DNA of 64,000 bases, from assembly GCA_947462335.1 (NCBI GenBank), contig OX381704.1:20290442-20354441 (forward strand). Direction: 5' to 3'. Made by a program: the position numbers and the translations under genes. This DNA comes from Harmothoe impar. Its lineage: Eukaryota > Annelida > Polychaeta > Phyllodocida > Polynoidae. The notes under the pieces are model-generated. The model was not told the DNA's origin. It saw nothing but the letters and a program-made list of their open reading frames with translations, and did no database searches. The number at the start of each line of letters is the position of its first letter. Positions within the stretch are counted from its first letter, which is position 1. Positions 53,461-64,000 of the stretch are shown here, piece by piece.

Positions 53461-56400
53461 TCACGTAGGTACAGATTGTCATGATCTACCCGATCAGTTC
53501 TGACGATATCCAATATCCATCTGAGTTATGAGAAATATAAATGTGTATGCTCCAAATAATGTAGATCATTCTCCCTTTAAGGGCCGCATATTGCTTTAAT
53601 CTAGTGCAAAATGTATGTACTTTATCGTCATGATGCCCTGATAGATAAAACATGACAGATAAAATCATGACGATATGGGACATAACACATGATCATGCCC
53701 ACCCTAGTACAGATGCAGGTTCAGCATACAATGAGACTGTCACATCCCATGCGACTTACATGTAGATTCCATCTACACATTTGATCTCATTATTTGAATG
53801 ATTGTACACTTTTGCACCATATTGCCCCGGGAGGGCATCACTAACTCTGGGAGCTTCTGGCTGTATTCTGTGCGCCCCACCCTTTGCAAACTGAGGTAAA
53901 TTATGGATAGTGACCACCCTCCTAAGCAAGTAAGATGAAATGTAAGCCCCCTGCTTTCATCTCATCTCAGCATCAGGGTACAGACATAACAATGGCAAAC
54001 TTACCAATTAGCATTCCATAACAATCAGAAATCCCAATCAGAAAGGGCAAACTAACCAATTAACCAAAATAATATGCTGTATACAGCCAGTGAATACTTC
54101 ACACGGAGGGTATTTAATCCCATGTATATGTCAGTCACCGACCCTGCTTTTTAGCTTTAGTGTTAATCACCAGTTACCACTCCGAAGGTTGGTACTGCAG
54201 TCAGCATCCAACCCATACTTCATTCCCCCCCCCCCCCCCATCCAAGAAAATGTTGAAAATGTTGATTATCCACACTTGCAATGCTGCCTCAGACATTTTA
54301 GGACCCTAACCCCTATCATTTGGGTTGTGAAATCGTTTTTTAAGGAAAGATTCTTTGATAATTTTCTGAAGAATATTTCATGGCCTCAAGAAAATGTTGA
54401 CAATCTAGATTTGAAATGATGCACTCTCAGGCATTTTGGACCAAAATATATTGAGACTCTAACCTCTATCATTTGGGTTGGGAAATCCCTTGTAAAGGAA
54501 AAATGCTCTGATAACAATCTAAAGGCCCGTCGTCCCCCGGATCCGCCAATGGACGGTTTATGTAGGGTAAATAGTGAATTTTTATAGTTCGTTTCATAGT
54601 TGTCAGCTATTTCTCAACATGCCTTTAAACATGTTTATCTTTCTACACTTTATCACCATAAAATTGCAATTACTCGCTCGCTACAATAAGGCCACTCAAA
54701 AAGAAATAAGATTGAGCCTGTGAGTGGCTTCACAGATGACTCAGGATAAGCTGGGTGTGTGAATGAGTAATGGATGTTTGACACCATTTTGACAAACCTG
54801 GGACTGTAGCTTATCATGTACAGTTAGATATAGTACTCCCTTATACTCATTTATTGGTCAATTCTGGCATCAGAAATGAATTCCTTGTTAAAAGGTACCC
54901 TCAAGTCATGTGTCATACATGTTATTCCATTTCAGGCCAGCAGGTGTGTGTGGGTGAGCAGGTGTGTGTGGGAGAGCAGGTGGGTGTGGGTGTGCAGGTG
55001 GGTGTGGGCGACAGTCGCCGGCTGCGGGCATGTACCGCCTTCTGTCCCTGTCAAAAAGGGAGTTTAAAAATACCAACTGTGACGTACATAGCGCGGCAAT
55101 GGGTGACGACACAGAGCCACGACAGAGGCCCATTGTGGAATGCAGGTATACTAATCCTCTGTCCAACCAACACACTTTGTGAGTAGCAGCGGTAACACAG
55201 GTGGAAATATAAATCAAATTTAAATAAGGTAGATGGTTTTTTTCTATTATCCTGAGGGTATTTTTAATAATGTAGGCCATTTTTAAATGAAAAGAGCAAA
55301 ATAGGACGCAGATTAGCTTAAAACATCATTTCTTTCTTTTTATTGTTGACTTTTAACACTATGTCCTATCCAGAATTCAATTAGAGGGTAGCAATTTAAC
55401 AGTTATTAAGAGTTTAGAGAAAAGAGAGAAATTATTACCCAAAGATCGCAGCTCATTTTCACAGGGGAAAAAAGACATTTTTAATATCTTTTTGAAGGAA
55501 ACATTTGTGTCATCTCATGTCTATCTATAACACAGGCTGAATGATAGACATTCTCCCATGTAACAAAAACGTCTTATATAACTCTGTTTACCCTGAGTCA
55601 ATGACGAGGGCACTTTTTTATGCTACCAATTATATTATTAATATGGGCATACTTGTTTTTTTTTGCAAACTGTATGTTTAATATGTAATAACATGTTCCG
55701 TATCCATCAAGAAACGTTTTGGAACTACTTTTTTTTTTGAAAGCTAGAGAAAAGGTTAAAGGAATGATCTATTACTAGTATAAGGGGACCACATGAATTC
55801 GTATAATATAAATCGGACTGAATTAGCTGCCAACCGACAACTCAAATAGGCCTACGTATAAAGCCTTATCAGTTGTATCAATACAACATCCTCCATACTT
55901 TGCCATGTGGAAACTGCTTATGTCTGTAACGTTGATCGAGTTAGCTTAAACAATTCTTGCCCCATGCTTTTCCATGATACACCGTCTGACTTTTATTTTA
56001 ACCTACCCTTGTAAATAATTGTTTATAATCTGTGATACTATGTGATCATCTGTGATAACTTGTTTATTCAATGTGGTTATTGAGAATCGCATAAAAACCT
56101 TTTGTAATAATCATGTGCTATATGTCATTGATCGTGAGGAATGAATAGATCACCTCGCGAATGGTTAGAAGGCTTTGTATTGACTGTAAAACCAATTACA
56201 CTGTATGTATCTTGTACACACGTATTAGAAACAAAACAAGAAACCTTAATTTTTTTTAAAGTTATAAATTTGGTAGATTAAAATTATATATGAAAAACTG
56301 ATTTTGTAACATGTCTACTATCACTCTGCATACACTATGGAAGACAATAAAGACCTATTCAAACCAAATAAAAACTTGACAGTGTCTGATTGTCAGTGGA

Positions 56401-58853
56401 TTGGGCACGTGGCTTGGGGTTCTGATGAGATGATGCATGTTAACGATGGGCTAGGAGTTATATCTTGGGGGCATAAATTTTAGTACATGAAGTATTATCT
56501 CCTCTTCAGAACACATTAGCCTTTCATCAAGATACAATGTTTGCAAATCTTTGCTCTTTACCTTTTTTCTGGCATTATCACGGTGCTGTAACACCTAACA
56601 TATGCAACACCTACCCGGGTAGCTGCATGGCCTCATTTATATGAAATAGTTCATCAAACTACATTTTGCATTACAGGAACATGAGTACCCCGTAGGCCTA
56701 AATCACACTTGGTGTGGTAGCCCTACATGACTATGGTGGATCCCTTATAGGCCTACACAATTTGAGTACACTTTAGAATGATAAAATGACTATTGGCCTA
56801 TGGCATTGTATTTGAATAAATATACATGTAGCCTTACGACTTCCTGCACCGTAAAATAAGAAAAAAAAAGGTAGTTTTGCTATGATTGCTATGTCTAATT
56901 GGCAATCAAAACGCAACAATCGAAATGGTACCCAAAAATCAATCCTTTGGCATACACTAATTGATTACCCACTCACCCACTAGGTACTTGCGCGTATACA
57001 TTCAGGTGGAAAGGGCTCGTGGCGCTACCCACACTTGAGTCGGTACCCTGGGTGGTCAATTGCCTAGTATACTTGAGCGGGTTGTCGGGATGAAAAAAGG
57101 TGTACATTTCTTTCTGATAGAATAAACGACACTTTAAATACCCTAGTTGAATACCGTTAGCGTTATGGTTGTTGGCCCTGGAGGATGGAGTCGCACTGAC
57201 TCGCGTTTTATTTGCCAACAGGTTCTTTTCCACCATATCGCTCGTCAAAGTACTAGGCCTAATGAGGTGGGCAATGCATTCATAAACGTAAGCATATTAA
57301 ACTAATTTCGGCTTCTTAAATATCTCGCCACCTAGTACAGTGTCCTGCCATAAGTGACAGAGCAAATATCCCAGTTGTATGTCTACATATTCCGTTTCAG
57401 TAAAAATAGCACAGGCTTCAAAACACAGAACAGTCTAGGGTAAACGGTGCACATATTCCCCACCAAAGTTAATTGATTGTGGTCAATGGACCCTGTGTCG
57501 ATTAACATTACAAAAAATAGATAATACACACTCAAAAACTGAACCTGTGCCTATGCCAACTACAAGACAAAATTTTGTTATGAAAAGACCTGCAAAAATA
57601 GTCTGTGTAAACTGGGGCAACAGAGAGAGAGCACCTCCGAAATTACTGCAAGAAAGTCACCAAAATTAACAAGTTGAAATCGTTTTGGGCTGTGACAGTT
57701 GCACCATTAGATCCTGGAGTCAATTATTCTCCAGTTCCAAGCTGTCTATAGACTCATTATGTCGAGATACTTACCTAAAAACCGTTGGTGATAGCAAAAA
57801 CGTAGGCCCCCTTCACACTTTCGATTTTGTGGTCAGTCTTCTACTGGCTGAGACTGGCAAAAACGTTACAACTACAGTGTTAATTTAAACCACAGGGTGG
57901 CGCCACTAGATAGTGTTTAATTAAAACACCAGGTGGCGGAGGTGGCAGAGATCCTGCAGCCAGAATGAAGAAGGGGAACTAGTGGAAACCTGGGTGGAAA
58001 CAGGAGGATAAGATTAGGTCGGACTTGGCATGTTAGGGGTGGGAAACACATGTGAACTATGGAGAGATTATTAAATTGTCCACATGATCATTGAAGTGTG
58101 AATGGTTATGAATATTTAGAGCAGAAATTGTACATGTATACATAAATGGTTTACCTATAAGCCTGTACACTATGTAGGCCTACAAGTATACTATTGTTAA
58201 TATTTGATATTTATTCCAGTTCTTAATTAATGCAAAGAAGAGTGTATCTACGAAAAAAATAAGTGAATCATTCCGAATCAAGAGGTTGTACAACACAGAT
58301 CTCAGTAGACCTAGAGTCTAACGAAGCCCGGAAAGCTAAAAATAATAATTTCTAAACTGTTAGATGAGACCAGACATTGTCCTTAATTTTCCCATCTCAT
58401 TCTTGTTCATTGCTCCATTCGTATACTTATACATGAAGTCAAAGTGCTGCCACACATAAATGTTTGGTCCACCTGTCATCTACCTTCCCCCCTTTCTCCC
58501 CACTCTTCTCTAGTCAGGCTCTACTGATTTAATTCATTTCGGGTGAGCTGGCAAAGCTATTCTATTGGGAGATCATCTTCTTCATTAAACATGGCCATGC
58601 TCTAGAGACTCCCCCATTGGAAATTTATATTGGAAATTAATTTTAGGGCGCTCTCGTGAAAAAACAACAACCCTGTGTGTCCGTGTGAACTTTCACCATC
58701 CCCCTCTTTATAAACAATCATCACGCCCTAATAAAAGAAGAAGTGATCAGGTCACCTTCCATGGGGCATAGGCGTTGATAATACCTTCAGCCTGCTGTTA
58801 GGCCTACGTGTATCTTTTTTTTAACATGACAAGGAGCGCATTTTATAATGATT
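53461..58853. other. intergenic region, no supported gene
   Basis: Holds a diverged GCATCATG repeat (53570-53680), a poly-C run and an imperfect ~200-bp tandem duplication (54225-54530, sharing TCCAAGAAAATGTTGAAAAT-like and CTATCATTTGGGTTG segments), a GGTGTGTGTGGGTGAGCA-type array (54935-55010) and GC-rich DNA at 55000-55150. Short frames at 54854-55186 and 56973-57248 are not convincing. Confidence 0.6.
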
Positions 58854-59605
58854 AGGGAGGGTTCATTATTTATGGCAGGGGGGGGGTGAGCATTTGAGGG
58901 GGGGGGGGCACATTTTTTTAGGGGTATTCAAAGGGGGGGGCCTTTTTTTTTTACCCTATTCTTAGGGGGGGGCCTTTTTTTTTAGGGGTATTCCTAAAAA
59001 TGTCGCGAATTTAGTATGTTGAAATGTCGCGAATTTTGGTAACAGCATGTGTTATATTTTACCAAATTATGTCAATATTTTTTGAATTTTCTAAAATTTT
59101 CCTCAAACTCCCAGCAAATTTCTCACTGCATCACTTTTGACACTCAGAATAGCCCACCGTTTTGTCAGTCTTCAAAAAAGTGCCGGCCTCATGTAAGCAC
59201 TGAGGGTGTGGGAGCTTCCAATTTATAAGCACTGGGGCCCTTAAACTCAACGGTATGTAAGTCAAGTGTCTGAGGTTTGACTATTATCACTCACCAGCGA
59301 GTATCATGAGACGTTTACACTAAAACACCTTACCAATGGATGTATTTGTTGCAAGTTAGAAAATTGTAGGTAAAAAAGTGCCCAGGATTAAATGCATACA
59401 ATTAGTAGACACCAACATCGTTTTTGTAATAAAGTTGAAAACGATCCAGGGTGAGGGGGGGGGGGGCGCTTTTTTTTCAACCTATTCCGAGGGGGGGGCC
59501 TTTTTTTTCCAACCTATTCCGAGGGGGGGGGGGCCAATTATTTTTGACGTATTCGATTTGCCAAACGCTCACCCCCCCCCCTGCCATAAATAATGAACGC
59601 TCCCT
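58854..59605. mobile_element. AGGGAGTGTTC-family foldback, copy 2 (large)
   Basis: Ends AGGGAGGGTTCATTATTTAT and ATAAATAATGAACGCTCCCT. Subterminal GGGGGGGCCTTTTTTTTT blocks occur in both halves. At 752 bp it is the longest copy, with unrelated-looking DNA in the middle. Confidence 0.83.
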
Positions 59606-59996
59606 TATAGGCCTGCGTTTTCTTTTATAGTTGGGGTCCATTTTGCCAAGCTCTTCAATCTTGCTTCTCAGGGTTACTGGCCTACCAAAGACATAGCCCT
59701 ACTTTGTCAGTTTGTCGGTGGCCTGGTAGAAAACAATAGCTGAAAGTGTTACCCCCCCTCTCCCCGAATCCACCACCCGGGTACATGTCGTTAAAAAATA
59801 ATCACTCCGTAAGGTTATCCAACGATTTGAGAGATGCTGGCAACTGAGAGATGTGTATTTAATTAAATTGGAGCCTTTAGTCAACATTCAGATCTGCAAA
59901 TTGTAACGTGGTCGCCTCTGTATTATGTGACTCCAGATGGGTCCAAACCTGGCGACATGGGCTGTCTTCCAGGCGACCTGGCGACCTAGTATACTA

Positions 59997-60304
59997 AGGG
60001 AGTGTTCATTTATTAATTACAGGGGGGAGGGGTGGTGAGATTTCGCGCAGAGGGGCGAACATTATTTACACCCCCCCCCCCTCGAGAGCGCGTGGAACGT
60101 TTTGCCGAAGGAGGCGAACATTTTTCGCCGACCCCCCTTTGAACTATAGTATCGCGCTGGCTTTTTTCCAGTGGGGCTAAATCTTTTATGCCCCCCCCCC
60201 CTCAAGAGGGGTCAGAATTTTTTACGCCTCCCCCTCAGGAGGAGTTTGAAATTTTCCCCCAACCCCCCCCCCCCTCCCTTGTAACTAATAAATGAACACT
60301 CCCT
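59997..60304. mobile_element. AGGGAGTGTTC-family foldback, copy 3
   Basis: Ends AGGGAGTGTTCATTTATTAA and TAATAAATGAACACTCCCT. Contains GGTGAGATTTCGCGCAGAGG, as in copy 1. Confidence 0.88.
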
Positions 60305-60362
60305 AATATAAGCGATCTGGCTACTTTGAAAGATTGGCTATATAGGCCAGTATAGCACTTAT

Positions 60363-60677
60363 GGCTGTGTCTCACGACCTTGGGACAATGCTTTTGTCTC
60401 TGACCGGGTGCCGTCTCTGACCGGGTGCCGTCTCTGACCAGGTGTCAGAAAAAGGTGTTTTAAAAATAATTGTACTCATATATATAAGGATTTAGAAAAG
60501 CGTTATGGCGGTTGTTACATAATCATAATTATAGTTATAATTAGCCTCCTGCTATTGGTATTTTGACCATATCAAGCCAAGCCGGTCAGAGACGGCACCC
60601 GGTCAGAGACGGCACCCAGTCAGAGACGGCACCCGGTCAGAGACAAAAACATTGTCCCAAGGTCGTGAGACACAGCC
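60363..60677. mobile_element. 315-bp foldback with repeated GTCTCTGACCGGGTGCC boxes
   Basis: Ends GGCTGTGTCTCACGACCTTG and CAAGGTCGTGAGACACAGCC are perfect, and pairing continues for about 85 bp per arm. Each arm carries three or four tandem GTCTCTGACCGGGTGCC boxes. The AT-rich centre has no ORF. TAT-like flanks may be the target duplication. Confidence 0.88.
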
Positions 60678-60952
60678 TATACGAGTAGTACAGTATCTAT
60701 GTATAGCATAAGTGACTTTGTGACCTGGGCCCTTTAATTTTACTCTTGTTATTAATAATGTGGTCACTTTTCGAAAATCCCATTGGTAACCGCAATCGTC
60801 AGGCCACAATACAGAAAAGTTGACTGAGCAAGCCGAAATCCCGCTGCGAAAATCCATTATTTTCCTCCACGGGGCGAAGCGCGAAAAGTATTCAGTGGCG
60901 CCCCCTATCCACATGTCAATGTTGTGGAAATCTTCAAATGAGGAAAACAGAA

Positions 60953-60965
60953 TACGTCACTTCCG
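60953..60965 (+). promoter_or_regulatory. candidate CRE/ETS promoter motif
   Basis: TACGTCACTTCCG combines a CRE-like TACGTCA with an ETS core CACTTCCG about 45 bp before the proposed start ATG at 61009. ETS (GABP/NRF-2) sites are common in promoters of nuclear genes for mitochondrial proteins, which would fit the predicted presequence. Motif only; no transcription start is known. Confidence 0.4.
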
Positions 60966-61008
60966 CTCACCATCACAACAACTTGGGAGCGTGGTGGTGA
61001 TCACCACG

Positions 61009-64000
61009 ATGTTACTGCATTTGTTCAAAAGACAAACGTATTCCGTGTTGTCTAGGTCATTAGGGAGGAGGAGTGTGGCAACAACATGTTGCCGGTGCAA
61101 GTTTTTCCAAGTGCCAAGCCCTGAGGAAGGTATGTACACTAAATCGGTTGACTGTTCCACAAGCCGTTACCACCTCTCAGTTACACTCAAAGGCTCACTC
61201 AATGTCACTCAACACACACTGACACAATTACTTCAATGATCATAATGACAATTGGTATTTAGGATCGTTTCCAATAGCATGTTTATATTCATGATACAAT
61301 TTGAAAATGAGTAGTAATTTGGTATAACTACACGGCTACTCTAAGGCTACTGTAAATATATCACATGCCTGATTTGGGACATAGATTTAGCAATATTGAG
61401 TGACTTAATAATTGAGAGAACTTTAGGGAGTGCTCATTTTTTAACATGGGGGCTGGGGGGTGCTGAGATTTTGCGCGGAGGGGTCGAAATTTTTTACCCC
61501 CCCCCCCCCCGGCAGGCCGAAAATCGTGCGTGTTTGCGCCCCTTTGTACTTGTAGCATAGTAACGCGCGGGCTTTTCCCCTCAAAACAGGTTGAATTTTT
61601 TTTACCCCCCCCCCCCAAGAGGGGTCTAAATTCTTTACTGTCAAGGGGTCGAAATTTTTTGCCCCCCCCCCCCCCGCTGTTAAAAAATGAGCTCTCCCTT
61701 ATTTCATGTATTTTCATAGAAATTGTGAGCTGTAAACAGGTCCTGAGAGTCTATTCAATATTGTACCACTCTTGATAGTGTTGTACCTTTCCTGTTCTCA
61801 AGAAATACGTTGGAGTCGCCGATACCCTGATCCCATACGAATTGTCACCACCTTTCTGGAACCGATGACCCAACTGCACCCCGAACATGAGCTCAAGGTT
61901 GAAGTTGTTCGATCCCGCTACCTCATCAAAGACCCACGCTGGAAAGTGACTTTGAAGTTCACATGGCCGCAATGCTTTAAAATATCAGGCGTCAACACTA
62001 CTCAAGACAGGGCCATGACAGGGGCCTTTCTAGTTGCATGTCATACGTTAAAGGTATGATGTCAGTTGATATGGTCAAAATGAATGATCAAATAAACCTT
62101 TAAGCCTTAAAAGTTAATGCTCCAATTTGTGTTGACTCGTTTATACAAAATCTATAGCATGAAAATAAAATAGCCTACTATCAATGTAATGTGAATGTAA
62201 ATTTTAATTCATAAGAATCATGTATGTGTACTATACATTTTCGTATATTCCTTTGCTTCGTACAGAACCTTGGTCTTCTGACGACAACAGGAGAGGAAGT
62301 GCCATTTGTGAAGCATCTTATATTAGCCAAGGAGAAAGCTGCTACCAAGCTGCCCTGTGATCTGATAAATATTAGCAGTAGATGTGAGCTGCTGGAGAGT
62401 GGCTCTAAGGTGTGGCACACGGAGATCAGGCTGCACTGGCCGACCAACATGGTGTGTCCAGGTGTAGGGAACACAGCAGAGGACGCCCTCAGGAACGCAG
62501 CCGTACAAGTCTTTGTCAAATTAAAGGTACTTAAGCAATACCATGGAAGTCAATAATAATTATTTAGATTTATGGCAATACCAATAACTATAAAAGTGTA
62601 TCGATATTCTAAATCCAACTATTCAAGTCTATTGTCCATGGAGAAAGACAGAATTTATTTTATTGTAACAATACAGGGGAAAGTGCATCAGCAATACCAA
62701 CTTGCAAACAGAGAAAATAGTTTACAGCTGGCTAAATGCACACAAAAAAAGGTACAGGTGGTTAAATGCACACACAAAAAGTACAGGTGGTTAAATACAC
62801 ACAAAAAACAGACCCAGTCAATTTCACTTATGTGGAATTTATTGCCGAGAATTTATACAAGGCTGTGGACGGTGGTAGTATGAATAATTGTCGGAAGATA
62901 TCGACGTTTTGACTGAATTCGTTAGTCTTTTTTAAGATATGCTTTTGTTTAACACTATTAATTGTTAGAATACTGTAACAATATCGGACATGGCTGCGAA
63001 GTGGAATTATAGGTCAATAAGACGATTCTGCCTTCTGTCAAAAATAATTATGACTATTTCTATTTCAGGTTGGAAAATATCTGGACAAGGATAATTATAT
63101 CAAGGAGCCGTCCAAAATAGAAATACCCAAGTATCAGGGATCCTCTCCTTTGTTGGCTGATTATGAAGTGCGCGTGGACTCGTCCCTCAGTGCCTATGGT
63201 GCCTACCTCTACTCTAATATGGACGAGGATAAAGATGACGAGGTACCCTGGATAACTGCAGCATGGCCGGAGGGCTTCAAGGTATTCATTGTTATTTTCC
63301 ATTTTCGATTTACAAGTGGCTTTATTTAACATTTGCAATGATGCAAAAATGTAAATGGGGTCGGTAACAGTTGTGTTATCAGTTTAAAAAAAAAGAAAAG
63401 GAAACAGTGATATTACTAACTGAGCAACATTCTAACATTTTACTACATACCATTTAATTTTAAGAATACTCAAGGTATGTAGTTTAAGAATACGCTTCTT
63501 AGATGCCTTTGGGCATGTTTACACTATACATCAATACAGCAAGAAAGGGTGACTCCCCAAAATAGTTGTTGATAAATGTTTGAACATTTCTAAAGTATGA
63601 CTGACAGCGACGTAAATATATTATATTCTCTTTATCCTGCATTCTGACATTTGAAAGATAATTCTCTTGTGAATCTGTTGATATGAAATGTTTGCAATAC
63701 AGACCATTTTATGAGGATTCTGCTCAATCCATTGTACAAACAATTTTGTTATAAAAAAGTCACTCTTTCTTGATACATGGGTCTATAGTCTTCCTTCTTC
63801 ATGTTCAAGGACCAATTCATGTCAGCACAGTCGGACAGCACCCTGTTCGAGCTGTGCGGAGTTCTCTCGGCTGTCTACACATGGAAGAAGAAGTTTGACG
63901 GCAAGCACGTGGTCGTCTACAACGACAACAGCGCCGTCATAGAGATGATTGATAGAGGCCTCACATTCAGAAAGAACGGAGGGAGACCATCGATATACAC
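61009..64000 (+). CDS. dsRBD-RNase H fusion protein, probable mitochondrial, 5' part (five exons)
   Basis: Exons 61009-61129, 61803-62053, 62266-62526, 63069-63281 and 63810-64000 (continuing past the window). All GT-AG junctions keep phase, giving 345 residues so far. Residues 1-30 (MLLHLFKRQTYSVLSRSLGR) lack acidic residues and are Arg/Ser-rich, like a mitochondrial presequence. Residues about 45-125 and 128-212 are tandem dsRBD-like domains with the KVTLKFTWP and EIRLHWP strands seen in DHX30. Residues about 240 onward are an RNase H fold. Predicted role: binding structured or hybrid RNA and cutting the RNA strand. A start further upstream in frame (60820) is possible. Confidence 0.75.
61425..61699. 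mobile_element. AGGGAGTGTTC-family foldback, copy 4 (in intron 1 of dsRBD-RNase H gene)
   Basis: Ends AGGGAGTGCTCATTTTTTAA and TTAAAAAATGAGCTCTCCCT. Contains GAGATTTTGCGCGGAGGGG, like copies 1 and 3, and long C-runs. Confidence 0.85.
61803..62053 (+). CDS. exon 2: first DHX30-like dsRBD
   Basis: 251 nt, acceptor TTCTCAAG, donor AAG|GTATGA. Encodes helix PDPIRIVTTFLEP, strands HELKVEVVRSRYLI and RWKVTLKFTWP, then the C-terminal helix TTQDRAMTGAFLVACHTLK. One exon equals one domain. The Trp-Pro after the last strand is a feature of the DHX30-type domain rather than of classical dsRBDs. Confidence 0.78.
62266..62526 (+). CDS. exon 3: second DHX30-like dsRBD
   Basis: 261 nt, phase 0 at both ends, so it can be skipped or duplicated as a unit. 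It opens NLGLLTTTGEEVP, like the DHX30 linker after its first domain, then CELLESGSKVWHTEIRLHWP and the helix TAEDALRNAAVQVFVKLK. The acceptor is TTCGTACAG. Confidence 0.78.
62700..62810. repeat. short tandem repeat in intron 3
   Basis: Three copies of a ~30-bp unit with GGTTAAATGCACACA and AAAAAGTACAGGTGG. Intronic and non-coding. Confidence 0.7.
63069..64000 (+). CDS. exons 4-5: retroelement-type RNase H domain
   Basis: Exon 4 (63069-63281) has VRVDSSLSAYGAYLYS, giving Asp248, and ITAAWPEGF. Exon 5 (63810-64000) has DSTLFELCGVLSAVYTW, giving Glu296, and GKHVVVYNDNSAVIEMIDRG, giving Asp321. The order D, E (with a tryptophan-ended helix), then YNDNSAV matches the RNase H of DIRS/Ty3-type retroelements, not cellular RNase H1. 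An intron splits the domain between Asp248 and Glu296. The fourth acidic position and the rest of the protein lie outside the window. Confidence 0.75.

Noticed and set aside
54854..55280. ORFs on both strands around the GTGTGTGGG array
   Set aside because: Driven by a simple repeat; possible exon-like sequence at 55010-55150 has no frame support on either side.
56973..57248. 91-residue minus-strand ORF
   Set aside because: No domain, no GC or codon contrast with its surroundings, and no recognisable splice partners.

Overview
The window is intron-rich animal DNA. It has canonical GT-AG introns of a few hundred bases, abundant foldback elements and LTR, tyrosine-recombinase and LINE retroelements. 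Gene content fits a marine invertebrate (for example an echinoderm, hemichordate, lancelet or mollusc); the sequence alone does not settle the phylum. Nothing looks bacterial or viral.

Positions 6092-41210 (minus strand) hold one very large gene. I reconstructed 40 coding exons whose phases join without a break, giving about 2,058 codons. The order is a start exon of three codons, a conserved N-terminal domain, an acidic tract, a Lys/Pro-rich basic tract, and many ankyrin repeats broken by acidic and basic linkers. This is the layout of the ankyrin-repeat (tankyrase-like, PME-5 type) poly(ADP-ribose) polymerases. The last visible exon ends at a splice donor, so the expected WGR and PARP catalytic domains should lie to the left of position 1.

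The introns of this gene are crowded. The leftmost intron holds an apparently intact Ty3/Gypsy element (1-4387, cut by the window edge). Intron 18 holds an apparently intact DIRS-type tyrosine-recombinase retroelement (25755-31011) abutting a perfect 98-bp palindromic structure (25406-25754). Both are in host sense orientation. Other introns hold foldback elements with TA or AAGGT duplications, a 468-bp repeat present twice, and three large minisatellites. Two of these abut splice sites: a 38-bp unit carrying a splice donor in every copy next to exon 7, and a 39-bp unit open in the host frame next to exon 19.

Positions 41211-60950 are mostly intergenic and repeat-rich. They contain a GC-rich hypothetical minus-strand ORF (46943-47491), the terminal exon of a two-finger C2H2 protein (51178-51913, minus), a decayed LINE reverse transcriptase (52070-53460, plus), and foldback families, one with TIR AGGGAGTGTTCATT found four times.

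Positions 61009-64000 (plus strand) hold the 5' part of the most unusual gene: five exons in phase encode a probable mitochondrial presequence, two DHX30-like double-stranded-RNA-binding domains, then an RNase H domain of retroelement type with D, E and D catalytic positions retained. It reads as a host gene that captured a retrotransposon RNase H, and is the best candidate for something undescribed.
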